From the NCBI GenBank assembly GCA_937967875.1, contig CALBTQ010000382.1, positions 1 through 6,192 of the forward strand: DNA of 6,192 nt, in the 5' to 3' direction. The DNA comes from an uncultured Pseudomonadota bacterium (GTDB taxonomy: Bacteria > Lernaellota > Lernaellaia > Lernaellales > Lernaellaceae). Numbering within the stretch: position 1 is the stretch's first letter; each line of letters starts with the position of its first letter. Made by a program: the position numbers and the translations under genes. The notes beneath the pieces were generated by a model. That model saw only the letters and a program-made list of their open reading frames with translations, searched no databases and was not told the origin of the DNA. Shown here piece after piece: positions 1 through 5,523 of the stretch.

Positions 1-436
1 CGCCGCGTTCGTCGACGGCGTAACCGCGATGAAAGCTGTTTACGGCGAGGACATTAACACCTGGACCTGGCAGCGCGTGGCGCCCACGGTCATCGAGCAT
101 CCCTTCGGCTCGCAGAAAGCGTTGGCCGATCTGGTCAATCGTCCGGCGCCCACGCAAGGCGTGAACACCACATTGTTCAAACACCAGTCGCAGCGCTTAC
201 AGATGCATTCCTTCCCGGTCAAGTACGGTCCGGTGTTGCGCATCATGGTCGACCTCAACGACCTGCCCGGATCGAAAATGTCGCTGCCCGGCGGGCAAAG
301 CGGCCGCCCGGCGTCGCCGCATTTCGACGACCAGCTCGACATGTTCCTGTGCGGCGACGGCATTTCGATGGAAATGAACTTCAACGTCATCCAAAACCGC
401 GCCGCCGGCTCGATCGTCCTCACGCCGTCGCACTGA
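1..436 (+). CDS. Penicillin acylase family (Ntn hydrolase) protein, C-terminal part
   Basis: This is the last 144 residues of a penicillin amidase/acylase-family protein. The frame is open from base 2 to the TGA at 434-436, and the start lies outside the window. Family members are periplasmic N-terminal-nucleophile hydrolases that cleave amide bonds of penicillins, acyl-homoserine lactones or related amides after autocatalytic chain cleavage. Seen here is the conserved end of the beta chain: a GPVLRIMVDL strand followed by LPGGQSGRPASPHFDDQL, which matches the family pattern of a GGQSG-type loop and SPHYxDQ. The nucleophile Ser and the N-terminal domains are not in the window, so the substrate cannot be inferred. 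An ATG at 29 is internal to the gene. A hairpin terminator follows 22 nt after the stop, so this gene probably ends its transcript. Family assignment is firm; specific function is unknown. Confidence 0.86.
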   Translation, partial: AAFVDGVTAMKAVYGEDINTWTWQRVAPTVIEHPFGSQKALADLVNRPAPTQGVNTTLFKHQSQRLQMHSFPVKYGPVLRIMVDLNDLPGSKMSLPGGQSGRPASPHFDDQLDMFLCGDGISMEMNFNVIQNRAAGSIVLTPSH

Positions 437-458
437 ACAGCCAAACCGCGATTCGAAC

Positions 459-483
459 AGCCCCTCCTTGCGAGGGGCTTTTT
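459..483 (+). terminator. Rho-independent terminator after the acylase gene
   Basis: A perfect 8-bp stem, AGCCCCTC (459-466) with GAGGGGCT (472-479), closes a 5-nt loop and runs into TTTTT (479-483). It lies 22 nt past the acylase stop and upstream of the next gene's promoter, so it separates the two transcripts. Confidence 0.9.
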
Positions 484-512
484 CATCGCCTGCCGCGGCG
501 ACGAATAAGCAA

Positions 513-541
513 TTGCCAAATTATTCGTATTTTTCAATAAT
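513..541 (+). promoter_or_regulatory. Sigma70-type promoter for the Asp-rich lipoprotein
   Basis: TTGCCA (513-518) matches the -35 consensus at 5 of 6 positions. After a 17-nt spacer, AATAAT (536-541) matches the -10 consensus at 5 of 6. Predicted transcription starts near 548, giving a leader of about 28 nt before the ATG at 576. The site lies in an AT-rich island between GC-rich genes and directly after a terminator. It also argues against the longer reading frame starting at 468, which would begin upstream of the promoter. Confidence 0.68.
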
Positions 542-563
542 GACCGGTGTGCAACCTTTCATT

Positions 564-573
564 GGGGAGAGGG
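564..573 (+). promoter_or_regulatory. Ribosome binding site that sets the start at 576
   Basis: The purine run GGGGAGAGGG contains GGAG six bases before the ATG at 576. The in-frame ATG at 468 has no comparable site, sits inside the upstream terminator loop, and would put 36 extra residues in front of a clean signal peptide. Confidence 0.75.
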
Positions 574-575
574 TT

Positions 576-2657
576 ATGGAAAAGAAATTCTCCATCACTG
601 TATTTTTATTTTCATTGTCGATTTTAATCTTCGCTTTGCTCGTCGGCTGCGATTGCGGCGACGATGATGACGACGACGACAACGATGACAATGACGACAC
701 CGATGACGATGTCGACGACGACGATAATGACACGACCGACGACGACACGACCGATGACGACACAACTGATGATGATACGATCGACGACGATACGATCGAC
801 GACGACACCGGCGACGACGACACGACCGACGACGACACGATCGATGACGACACGATCGACGACGACACGACCGACGACGATACCGGCGACGACGACACCT
901 ACCCGACACACGAGGAGATCTTCAACATCTCGGGCACGGTGACGGTCAACGACTCGGCCAACATCTCCGAGCAGTGGGGTCTGGGCGCCATGGGTTATTT
1001 TAGTTGCCGTCTGGCCTTCGTCGACACAACCACCCAGGAGATCACCACCGTGTGGCCGGACTTCGATGTCGATCCGGGCGATCCGAATTATTGCGCCAGT
1101 CTGTTGGGCGGCACGTATGAAGTGTGGATTTTATGGACCGGCTACAACAACAGCACCTACCAATATTTCCAATACACGACGCGTCTGTCCGCCGGGCTGA
1201 ACGTCAACGCCGATCAATCCTACGACGTCAACCACGCGGTGTACGAGGTCGACGGCAACGTGGTCAATCACACGCCCGATCCCGTGCAGTATCAAAAGGT
1301 GCAAATGTTCCAGGCGCCGGTTGAAACGACATCCGTCTACACCGAGCTCTTCGAATACTACGACTACACCGACGCCGCCGGCGATTACTCAATAACTGTC
1401 CCGGCGGGCACGTATACCTTCAGCGTCGACGTGTACGACGTCTTTTTCGACGTGCTGCCGTATTTCGAAGACGGGCTGTCCATTTCCGCCGCCACCACGA
1501 AAAACGTGACGCTGGCGCAAATCTCCTCGGCCAATGCGGTTAACACGTCGTTCACGATCAACGGCGAGACGCCAACCATACGCTACCAGAACGTCAGCGG
1601 CGCCATGACTCTATACGACGCGACGCACCGCGTACGATACTGGGAATACACCGACGGCAGCGCCATCATCTACACTCCGACCGGTTCTTACCAGCAACAA
1701 TTGGAAATTAACTACAACGATACGACGGGCGCCGTTTTCTCGGTCGATCTGAAAACCGAATTCACCGGCACCGTCGGCGTCACCGGACCGACAACGCTGC
1801 CGGTTAAAAACGTCTCGGTGATCGAGTTGTACGCGGCGGTCACCGATTACTCCGGGGCCGCGTTCGCCGACGTGGAGATCGACGGCTCATCCGGCGACGG
1901 CGCGGTCAGCTTCACGGCCACCACCGACGGAAGCGGCCAGTACCATGTCGACCTGCCGACCGGCTACTACCAATTCGACTTCACGCCGCCGGGAACCTCG
2001 CCCTACCCGTATACGGAAACGGACTTCGACGTCACCGTCTCCACCGACGCCGTCGGCGACTTCGCTTTCCCCGGCGGCTACGCCACGCTCGACGGCGAAA
2101 TGACGATCAACGGCGATCCGCTGACCGATTACTACCCCGCGCTCTACAGCTTCGCCGCGGTGAATCTGCTCGACGACGACTACAACATCGTACGCCAGAT
2201 CGACCTCGATCCGGCCACCGGCCTATACAGCGACGTCGTGCCCTACGGCACATATTCCGTGCAGCCGTTGTACCAAAGCTATACGACCAGCGACCTGATT
2301 CACTACGATTACCTGCTCATCTACTGGTCGCAGTACGTGCCCTCGCTGACCATAAGCGACGACCTGACGCAGGATATCGACTTTACGCTCTACGCGATCG
2401 ACGGCACGATCCGCAATTGGGATTCGACGCCGTATCAATACGCCGGCGCCTTTTACGACGCGGAAATCGATTCGCTCGACGACATGTTTGTTTTCGCCGA
2501 AGTTTACGCCGACGCCGCCGGCGAGTACTCGACCTGGCTGCCGGCCGCAACATACAATCTCGAGTTCTTGCCGACCGAATGCAACAACCTGATTCCGCTG
2601 GCGACCGAGCAGCAAACGATCACGGACGACACGACGATCAATTTCCGCTTCCGTTAA
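576..2657 (+). CDS. Putative surface lipoprotein: Asp-rich tether plus six beta-sandwich repeats
   Basis: A 693-aa putative lipoprotein of unknown specific function. Residues 1-24 form a signal peptide: basic MEKK, a hydrophobic core, then lipobox LVGC with Cys25 as the likely lipidated residue. Residues 29-107 are an Asp tether (52 of 79 residues are Asp) ending in eleven T-x-D-D-D pentads. From about residue 110, six units of roughly 90 residues follow. Each opens with a strand like 'VDGxV' or 'ING' and carries a GxYxxxxPxGxY hairpin; these hairpins lie near residues 179, 266, 360, 451, 546 and 646. That pattern is typical of carboxypeptidase-regulatory/transthyretin-like domains. Unit 1 has Cys144 and Cys173, a possible disulfide; Cys669 is near the end. 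The protein is rich in Tyr, Asp and Thr. No catalytic motif was seen, so binding, scaffolding or adhesion is inferred. Asp26 at +2 would retain it in the inner membrane under the E. coli Lol rule, which need not hold in this organism. It has its own promoter and terminator and so is probably monocistronic. Confidence 0.85.
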   Translation: MEKKFSITVFLFSLSILIFALLVGCDCGDDDDDDDNDDNDDTDDDVDDDDNDTTDDDTTDDDTTDDDTIDDDTIDDDTGDDDTTDDDTIDDDTIDDDTTDDDTGDDDTYPTHEEIFNISGTVTVNDSANISEQWGLGAMGYFSCRLAFVDTTTQEITTVWPDFDVDPGDPNYCASLLGGTYEVWILWTGYNNSTYQYFQYTTRLSAGLNVNADQSYDVNHAVYEVDGNVVNHTPDPVQYQKVQMFQAPVETTSVYTELFEYYDYTDAAGDYSITVPAGTYTFSVDVYDVFFDVLPYFEDGLSISAATTKNVTLAQISSANAVNTSFTINGETPTIRYQNVSGAMTLYDATHRVRYWEYTDGSAIIYTPTGSYQQQLEINYNDTTGAVFSVDLKTEFTGTVGVTGPTTLPVKNVSVIELYAAVTDYSGAAFADVEIDGSSGDGAVSFTATTDGSGQYHVDLPTGYYQFDFTPPGTSPYPYTETDFDVTVSTDAVGDFAFPGGYATLDGEMTINGDPLTDYYPALYSFAAVNLLDDDYNIVRQIDLDPATGLYSDVVPYGTYSVQPLYQSYTTSDLIHYDYLLIYWSQYVPSLTISDDLTQDIDFTLYAIDGTIRNWDSTPYQYAGAFYDAEIDSLDDMFVFAEVYADAAGEYSTWLPAATYNLEFLPTECNNLIPLATEQQTITDDTTINFRFR
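732..896 (+). repeat. 15-bp tandem repeat, 11 units, coding T-x-D-D-D
   Basis: Eleven consecutive in-frame 15-mers encode TTDDD, TIDDD or TGDDD, with second residues in the order T,T,T,I,I,G,T,I,I,T,G. Units 1 and 7, units 5 and 9, and units 6 and 11 are identical at the DNA level; the rest differ mainly by GAC/GAT or ACG/ACA swaps. Units 4-7 (I,I,G,T) and 8-11 (I,I,T,G) look like a duplicated 60-bp block. Because the unit is a multiple of three, copy-number change alters tether length without a frameshift. An Asp-rich stretch that is not strictly periodic (660-731) precedes it. Confidence 0.93.
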
Positions 2658-2692
2658 AAAAATCGGGGCCGGATCGACCGGCCCCGTCTTTT
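2656..2692. terminator. Bidirectional terminator between convergent genes
   Basis: A perfect 9-bp GC stem, CGGGGCCGG (2664-2672) with CCGGCCCCG (2678-2686), has a 5-nt loop. On the right is TCTTTT (2687-2692), serving the plus-strand lipoprotein. On the left is A7 (2656-2662), which reads as a T7 tract for the minus-strand GMP synthase gene. The A run overlaps the lipoprotein's TAA stop. Confidence 0.9.
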
Positions 2693-2709
2693 GCATCTCC
2701 GCCTTAGTG

Positions 2710-3648
2710 TTAAATGAATTCCACCGTGGCCGGCGGTTTGGGGGTGATGTCGTAGAGCACCCGCGCCACGCCGGGAATTTCCGTATACAAGCGTTTGGCC
2801 AGTTTGTTCATCTTGGCCCAGGACAACTGCGTCGGCGTCGCCTTGCGCGCATCCTTGGATTCGATGCAGCGCACGACGAGGATATCGGCGAACAGGCGTT
2901 TGTTGCCCTTCATGCCGGTGGCCTGATCGTTCATCAACACGGCTAAATACTGGAACGCGCCGCTGGTCTGCAATTCCTGTTCGACGATCGCGGTCGCTTT
3001 GCGCACCTTGGCCACCCGGGCCGGAGTCACTTCGCCGATCACGCGAGCGGCCAGCGCCGGTCCCGGGAAAGGAATGCGATCCCAGATCGACCGCGGCAAC
3101 TTGAGCGCCTTGGCCAGTTCGCGCACGCCGTCCTTGCGCAGGTCGAGCAACGGCTCGATCACCTGGTAACCGTATTCCTTCTCCACGTCGATGCCCAATT
3201 GCGCCAGCACGTTATGCTGCCGTTTGATGCCGGCTTTCGTTTCTTCGATGTCGGTCAGAATCGTGCCCTGCAGCAGGCATCTGATCTTCTTTTTCTTGAC
3301 GAACTTGGAAAACACGTCGGCATAGAACGTATCGGTGATCGCCTGGCGTTTGATCTCCGGGTCGGTCTTGCCGGCCAGCGCGGCGAAAAATTCTTTTTTC
3401 GCGTCGAGCACCTGCACCTTGATGCCCAGCTTGGCGAACATCTCCTTGACCTGTTTGGCCTCGCCTTCGCGCATGATGCCGTTTTCGACAAACAAACAGG
3501 TGAGCTTGTCACCCAACGCTCGATGGCCGAGCACCGCGACTACCGATGAATCGACGCCGCCCGACAAAGCCACTACCGCTTTTTCGCCGCCCGCTTCCCG
3601 CCGGATTTGTTCGATTTTGCTTTCGATCGCCTTCTGCATATTCGCCAT
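2710..3648 (-). CDS. guaA: GMP synthase, ATP-pyrophosphatase subunit without glutaminase domain
   Basis: A 312-aa protein equivalent to the C-terminal two-thirds of GuaA. It would adenylate XMP with ATP and aminate it to GMP in the cytoplasm, the last step of guanine nucleotide synthesis. Visible motifs are the PP-loop SGGVDSS (residues 29-35), FVENGIMR (53-60), LLQGTILTD (125-133), KRQHNV (142-147), IEPLLDLRKDGVR (164-176), PFPGPALAARVIGE (193-206) and the C-terminal tail KPPATVEFI, which matches the GuaA ending KPPATIEW(E). The usual N-terminal glutamine amidotransferase (about 200 residues) is absent, and none lies upstream, so it resembles the archaeal two-subunit arrangement (GuaAb). It would need a separate glutaminase subunit or free ammonia. 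Two changes from the usual sequence are KDEVR to KDGVR and PFPGPGL to PFPGPAL. The start is the ATG at 3648, 7 nt after AGGAG; a TTG at 3654 lies only one base from that site. The gene shares a terminator with the lipoprotein. Confidence 0.92.
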   Translation of the reverse strand: MANMQKAIESKIEQIRREAGGEKAVVALSGGVDSSVVAVLGHRALGDKLTCLFVENGIMREGEAKQVKEMFAKLGIKVQVLDAKKEFFAALAGKTDPEIKRQAITDTFYADVFSKFVKKKKIRCLLQGTILTDIEETKAGIKRQHNVLAQLGIDVEKEYGYQVIEPLLDLRKDGVRELAKALKLPRSIWDRIPFPGPALAARVIGEVTPARVAKVRKATAIVEQELQTSGAFQYLAVLMNDQATGMKGNKRLFADILVVRCIESKDARKATPTQLSWAKMNKLAKRLYTEIPGVARVLYDITPKPPATVEFI

Positions 3649-3654
3649 CAGCAA

Positions 3655-3666
3655 ACTCCTCTCCCC
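3655..3666 (-). promoter_or_regulatory. Ribosome binding site of the GMP synthase gene
   Basis: Read on the minus strand, this is GGGGAGAGGAGT. AGGAG (3660-3656) lies 7 nt before the ATG at 3648, which favours that start over the TTG at 3654. Upstream (about 3667-3740) is an AT-richer stretch that should hold the promoter, but I cannot pick a convincing -35/-10 pair there. Confidence 0.7.
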
Positions 3667-3803
3667 ATAGTTGGTTGGCTATCGCCGCACTGTTATGCCG
3701 CTTGTATTTTCCTTTTTTAAATAGACTCCTATTTATCAGTGTTTCGATGAAAAGAGCAACCGACTCGGTGTGGTTTGCCCATGAATTTTCCTTCCGGCGC
3801 CTG

Positions 3804-3809
3804 TATAAT
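3804..3809 (+). promoter_or_regulatory. Consensus -10 element for the PL1-like gene
   Basis: A perfect TATAAT lies 31 nt before the ATG at 3841 and would start transcription near 3816. No good -35 sits at 16-18 nt; the nearest TTG-type hexamer (around 3774-3780) is too far, so an activator or alternative recognition may be needed. Together with GGGAG (3829-3833, 7 nt before the ATG) it supports the 3841 start over in-frame starts at 3775 (TTG) and 3781 (ATG), which lie upstream of it. Confidence 0.5.
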
Positions 3810-3840
3810 CGCCCTGCTGTTGATTGCCGGGAGTGCATTA

Positions 3841-5052
3841 ATGATCCGTCGCACCATTCAAATATTGTTCATGATTGGTCTGCTGCTCGCCCTGCCGCTC
3901 GCCTGCGGCGACGATGACGACGATAACGACGACAACGACATGGCGGATGATGACGCCGATGACGATGCCGTGGACGACGACTTGGACGACGATGCGACCG
4001 ACGACGATCAAGTCGACGATGACGACACGCTCGACGACGATTTCCTCGACGACGATATCATTGACGACGACACGGCCGACGACGACACCTACGCACCGCT
4101 CGAACCCGATTACGACACCGACTTCGACGGCTTCGGCCGCGACGCCACCGGCGGCGAAGGCGGCGACGTGCAAACGGTCACTTCCTTGGACGACAGCGGC
4201 CCGGGCACGTTGCGCGACATCCTGACCGGCGCGACGGGACCGACGATCGTCCGCTTTGCCGTCGACGGCGAGATCTCGCTGCAAAGCGTGCTCGACCTAC
4301 CCTCGGACATCACGCTGGATGCGCGCGGCCGCGAAGTGACCGTCACCGACAACGGCTTTCGCATTCTGGCGCAGACGAACATCGTGCTGATGAACCTCGC
4401 CTTCCGCGACATGTCGACCCTCGGCGCCGACAGCATCCAGATCCACGAGGGCAGCCGCGACATCGTCATCTTCCATTGCTTTTTCGACAGCGCGGGCATG
4501 ATGCCCTTCCAGACCGATCTGCCCGACGAGCAAATCTCGATCATCTTCGGCAGCGGCGACATCACCATTTCGTGGTGCCGCTTCACCAACCACGACAAGG
4601 TGCTGCTCTTCGGCAACGGCGACGCGCCGGCGAGCGTAGACAAGGACATCCGCGTCACGCTGCACCACAACCTGTTTGAAAACACCGGGCGACGGCATCC
4701 GTATTTGCGCTACGGTCAGGTCGATTTGTACAACAACGTCATTCGCAATTGGACTTGGTACATGGACAAAACCTACGGCACGCGTTGCGAGTCCGACGGC
4801 GAGATTCTGGCCGAGGCCAACTGGTATGCGCAAAGCAATCCGCTGTATTTCCGCGGCGCCTATGCGCGGTTGGGCGGCAAGATCCGGCAGGTGAACAACG
4901 TGGTCACCGAAACGTGGATCGCGCTGGAGGAAAGTCAACCGGACGAGGTGTTCGCGCGGCCCTACGACGCGACGGTCAACGAACCCACCGCCGACATGGT
5001 GACCATGCTCGAACAGCACGCGGGCAATACCATGCCCGCGCCCGCTCGGTAA
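3841..5052 (+). CDS. Putative lipoprotein with Asp-rich tether and PL1 pectate-lyase-like beta-helix
   Basis: A 403-aa protein. Residues 1-21 are a signal peptide (MIRR, then a hydrophobic core) ending at PLA-Cys22; Pro at -3 makes the lipobox imperfect, so lipidation is probable rather than certain. Residues 24-83 are an Asp tether (39 of 60 Asp) with DDD-x-x periodicity. From residue 86 on there is a polysaccharide lyase 1 fold: the opening FGRDATGGEGGDV (98-110) with TSLDDSGPGTLRD matches the PL1 N-terminal region, VTISW-type motif DITISWCRF (240-248), HDKVLLFG (251 onward) and RxPxxR as RHPYLR (285-290). PL1 enzymes cleave polygalacturonate by Ca-dependent beta-elimination; Arg285 and Lys253 fit the catalytic Arg and conserved Lys. 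However, the usual WIDH is IFH (Phe211 replaces Asp) and DGxxD is DEQIS (229-233), so two calcium-binding Asp residues appear lost. Activity or substrate may therefore differ from pectate lyase. The gene runs divergently from GMP synthase. Confidence 0.85.
   Translation: MIRRTIQILFMIGLLLALPLACGDDDDDNDDNDMADDDADDDAVDDDLDDDATDDDQVDDDDTLDDDFLDDDIIDDDTADDDTYAPLEPDYDTDFDGFGRDATGGEGGDVQTVTSLDDSGPGTLRDILTGATGPTIVRFAVDGEISLQSVLDLPSDITLDARGREVTVTDNGFRILAQTNIVLMNLAFRDMSTLGADSIQIHEGSRDIVIFHCFFDSAGMMPFQTDLPDEQISIIFGSGDITISWCRFTNHDKVLLFGNGDAPASVDKDIRVTLHHNLFENTGRRHPYLRYGQVDLYNNVIRNWTWYMDKTYGTRCESDGEILAEANWYAQSNPLYFRGAYARLGGKIRQVNNVVTETWIALEESQPDEVFARPYDATVNEPTADMVTMLEQHAGNTMPAPAR
3910..4089 (+). repeat. 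Second Asp-rich low-complexity tract
   Basis: About 180 bp coding an Asp run broken by N, A, V, L, T, Q, F or I, with DDD-x-x pentads clearest at the 3' end (TL, FL, II, TA after DDD). Unlike the 732-896 tract, the interrupting residues vary and the DNA units are not identical, so the similarity is at the protein level. Both tracts begin right after Cys-Gly with an Asp run followed by NDDND, and both end in DDDTY. Confidence 0.88.
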
Positions 5053-5280
5053 TTACACATCGCAAATGGCGCTGTACTCGACGCGACGCTCGGCAAACAG
5101 CGTTTCCACCGCCGCACGGTCGTCGCGTCGAATACGCGCACAAAAACCGCAATCGCTGCTCAGGTGACGCGGTACGGGCATCAGCTTGACGCTCAGGTTC
5201 GCCCGCGTCAGCAGCTTTTCCGCCCGAACGGCGTGGTTGCTCGAATGAAACAGCACCACCGCCCATTGTTCATCGGCCAT
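5053..5280 (-). CDS. DUF3343 protein, putative Se/S carrier
   Basis: A 75-aa protein matching the DUF3343 (Se/S carrier-like) pattern: a first strand with FHSSNHAVRAEKLL (residues 11-24), then the LMPVPR strand (33-38), SSDCGFCARI (41-50) and a final VEYSAI. The family is a small ferredoxin-like fold, often coded beside YedE/TusA-type genes and suspected of carrying selenium or sulfur on a Cys. Cys44 in the CG motif is the conserved candidate; Cys47 adds an unusual CGFC pair and Cys73 lies at the end. It is the last gene of a three-gene operon, 18 nt after the TusA-like gene, with GAGG just before the ATG at 5280. Its TAA directly abuts the stop of the convergent PL1-like gene. Family is firm; the carrier role is inferred. 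Confidence 0.85.
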   Translation of the reverse strand: MADEQWAVVLFHSSNHAVRAEKLLTRANLSVKLMPVPRHLSSDCGFCARIRRDDRAAVETLFAERRVEYSAICDV

Positions 5281-5298
5281 GCGCCACCTCGTAACCGT

Positions 5299-5511
5299 CT
5301 ATTTGCCGATCAACAACCGGAAGCCGTCGTCGATCGCTTCGACCTTCACCTTATACCCAAGCTGGCCGACCGTGCGCTTGACGTTCTCGCGCGAGGTCAC
5401 AGTTTCCACCAGCACCTCCAGCGATTCGTTCGCCGGCAACTCCTGCAACGCCTTGCGCGTGCGAATGACCGGTTCGGGACAACTCAAGCCGCGTACATCG
5501 ATGGATTTCAT
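5299..5511 (-). CDS. TusA/SirA-family sulfur carrier protein
   Basis: A 70-aa cytoplasmic protein of typical TusA-family length. The signature lies at the N-terminus: DVRGLSCPEPVIRTRKAL (residues 5-22), with Cys11 in the CPxP motif as the persulfide- or selenide-carrying residue. The rest alternates helix and strand as expected, with LEVLVET and a closing DGFRLLIGK. TusA proteins relay sulfur from desulfurases to tRNA thiolation, Mo-cofactor or oxidation pathways; relatives beside YedE are linked to selenium metabolism (YedF group). AAGGAG lies 8 nt before the ATG at 5511, and the upstream permease gene ends only 12 nt away, so translation is likely coupled. Context points to receiving the imported Se or S species from the permease; which tRNA or enzyme it serves cannot be told. 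Confidence 0.92.
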   Translation of the reverse strand: MKSIDVRGLSCPEPVIRTRKALQELPANESLEVLVETVTSRENVKRTVGQLGYKVKVEAIDDGFRLLIGK

Positions 5512-5523
5512 CGTCGCTTCTCC

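Noticed and set aside
468..575. 36-residue N-terminal extension of the lipoprotein from the ATG at 468
   Set aside because: It starts inside the loop of the upstream terminator and before the promoter, has no ribosome binding site, and would bury a good signal peptide and lipobox.
660..899. CRISPR-like or other regularly spaced repeat array
   Set aside because: The units are contiguous 15-mers without spacers and are explained fully by the Asp-rich coding sequence.
521..911. Minus-strand open frames rich in Ser/Val or Arg/Cys opposite the Asp tract
   Set aside because: They are mirror images of the GAC/GAT repeat in other frames, have no ribosome binding site, and overlap a well-supported gene.
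2223..2696. 157-residue minus-strand open frame over the lipoprotein 3' end
   Set aside because: It starts inside the terminator hairpin region, runs antisense to the beta-sandwich repeats, and shows no family features.
3775..3840. Longer start (TTG 3775 or ATG 3781) for the PL1-like protein
   Set aside because: Both lie upstream of the TATAAT at 3804-3809; the ATG at 3841 has GGGAG at 7 nt and begins a normal basic-hydrophobic signal peptide.
3649..3840. Missing glutaminase half of GMP synthase hidden upstream by a frameshift
   Set aside because: I looked for a GxCxGxQ-type nucleophile motif in minus-strand frames and found none; the stretch is short, AT-richer and carries a ribosome binding site.
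4297..5019. 240-residue minus-strand open frame within the PL1-like gene
   Set aside because: It is antisense to a recognisable PL1 domain and its translation has no recognisable domain; long shadow frames are expected in GC-rich DNA.
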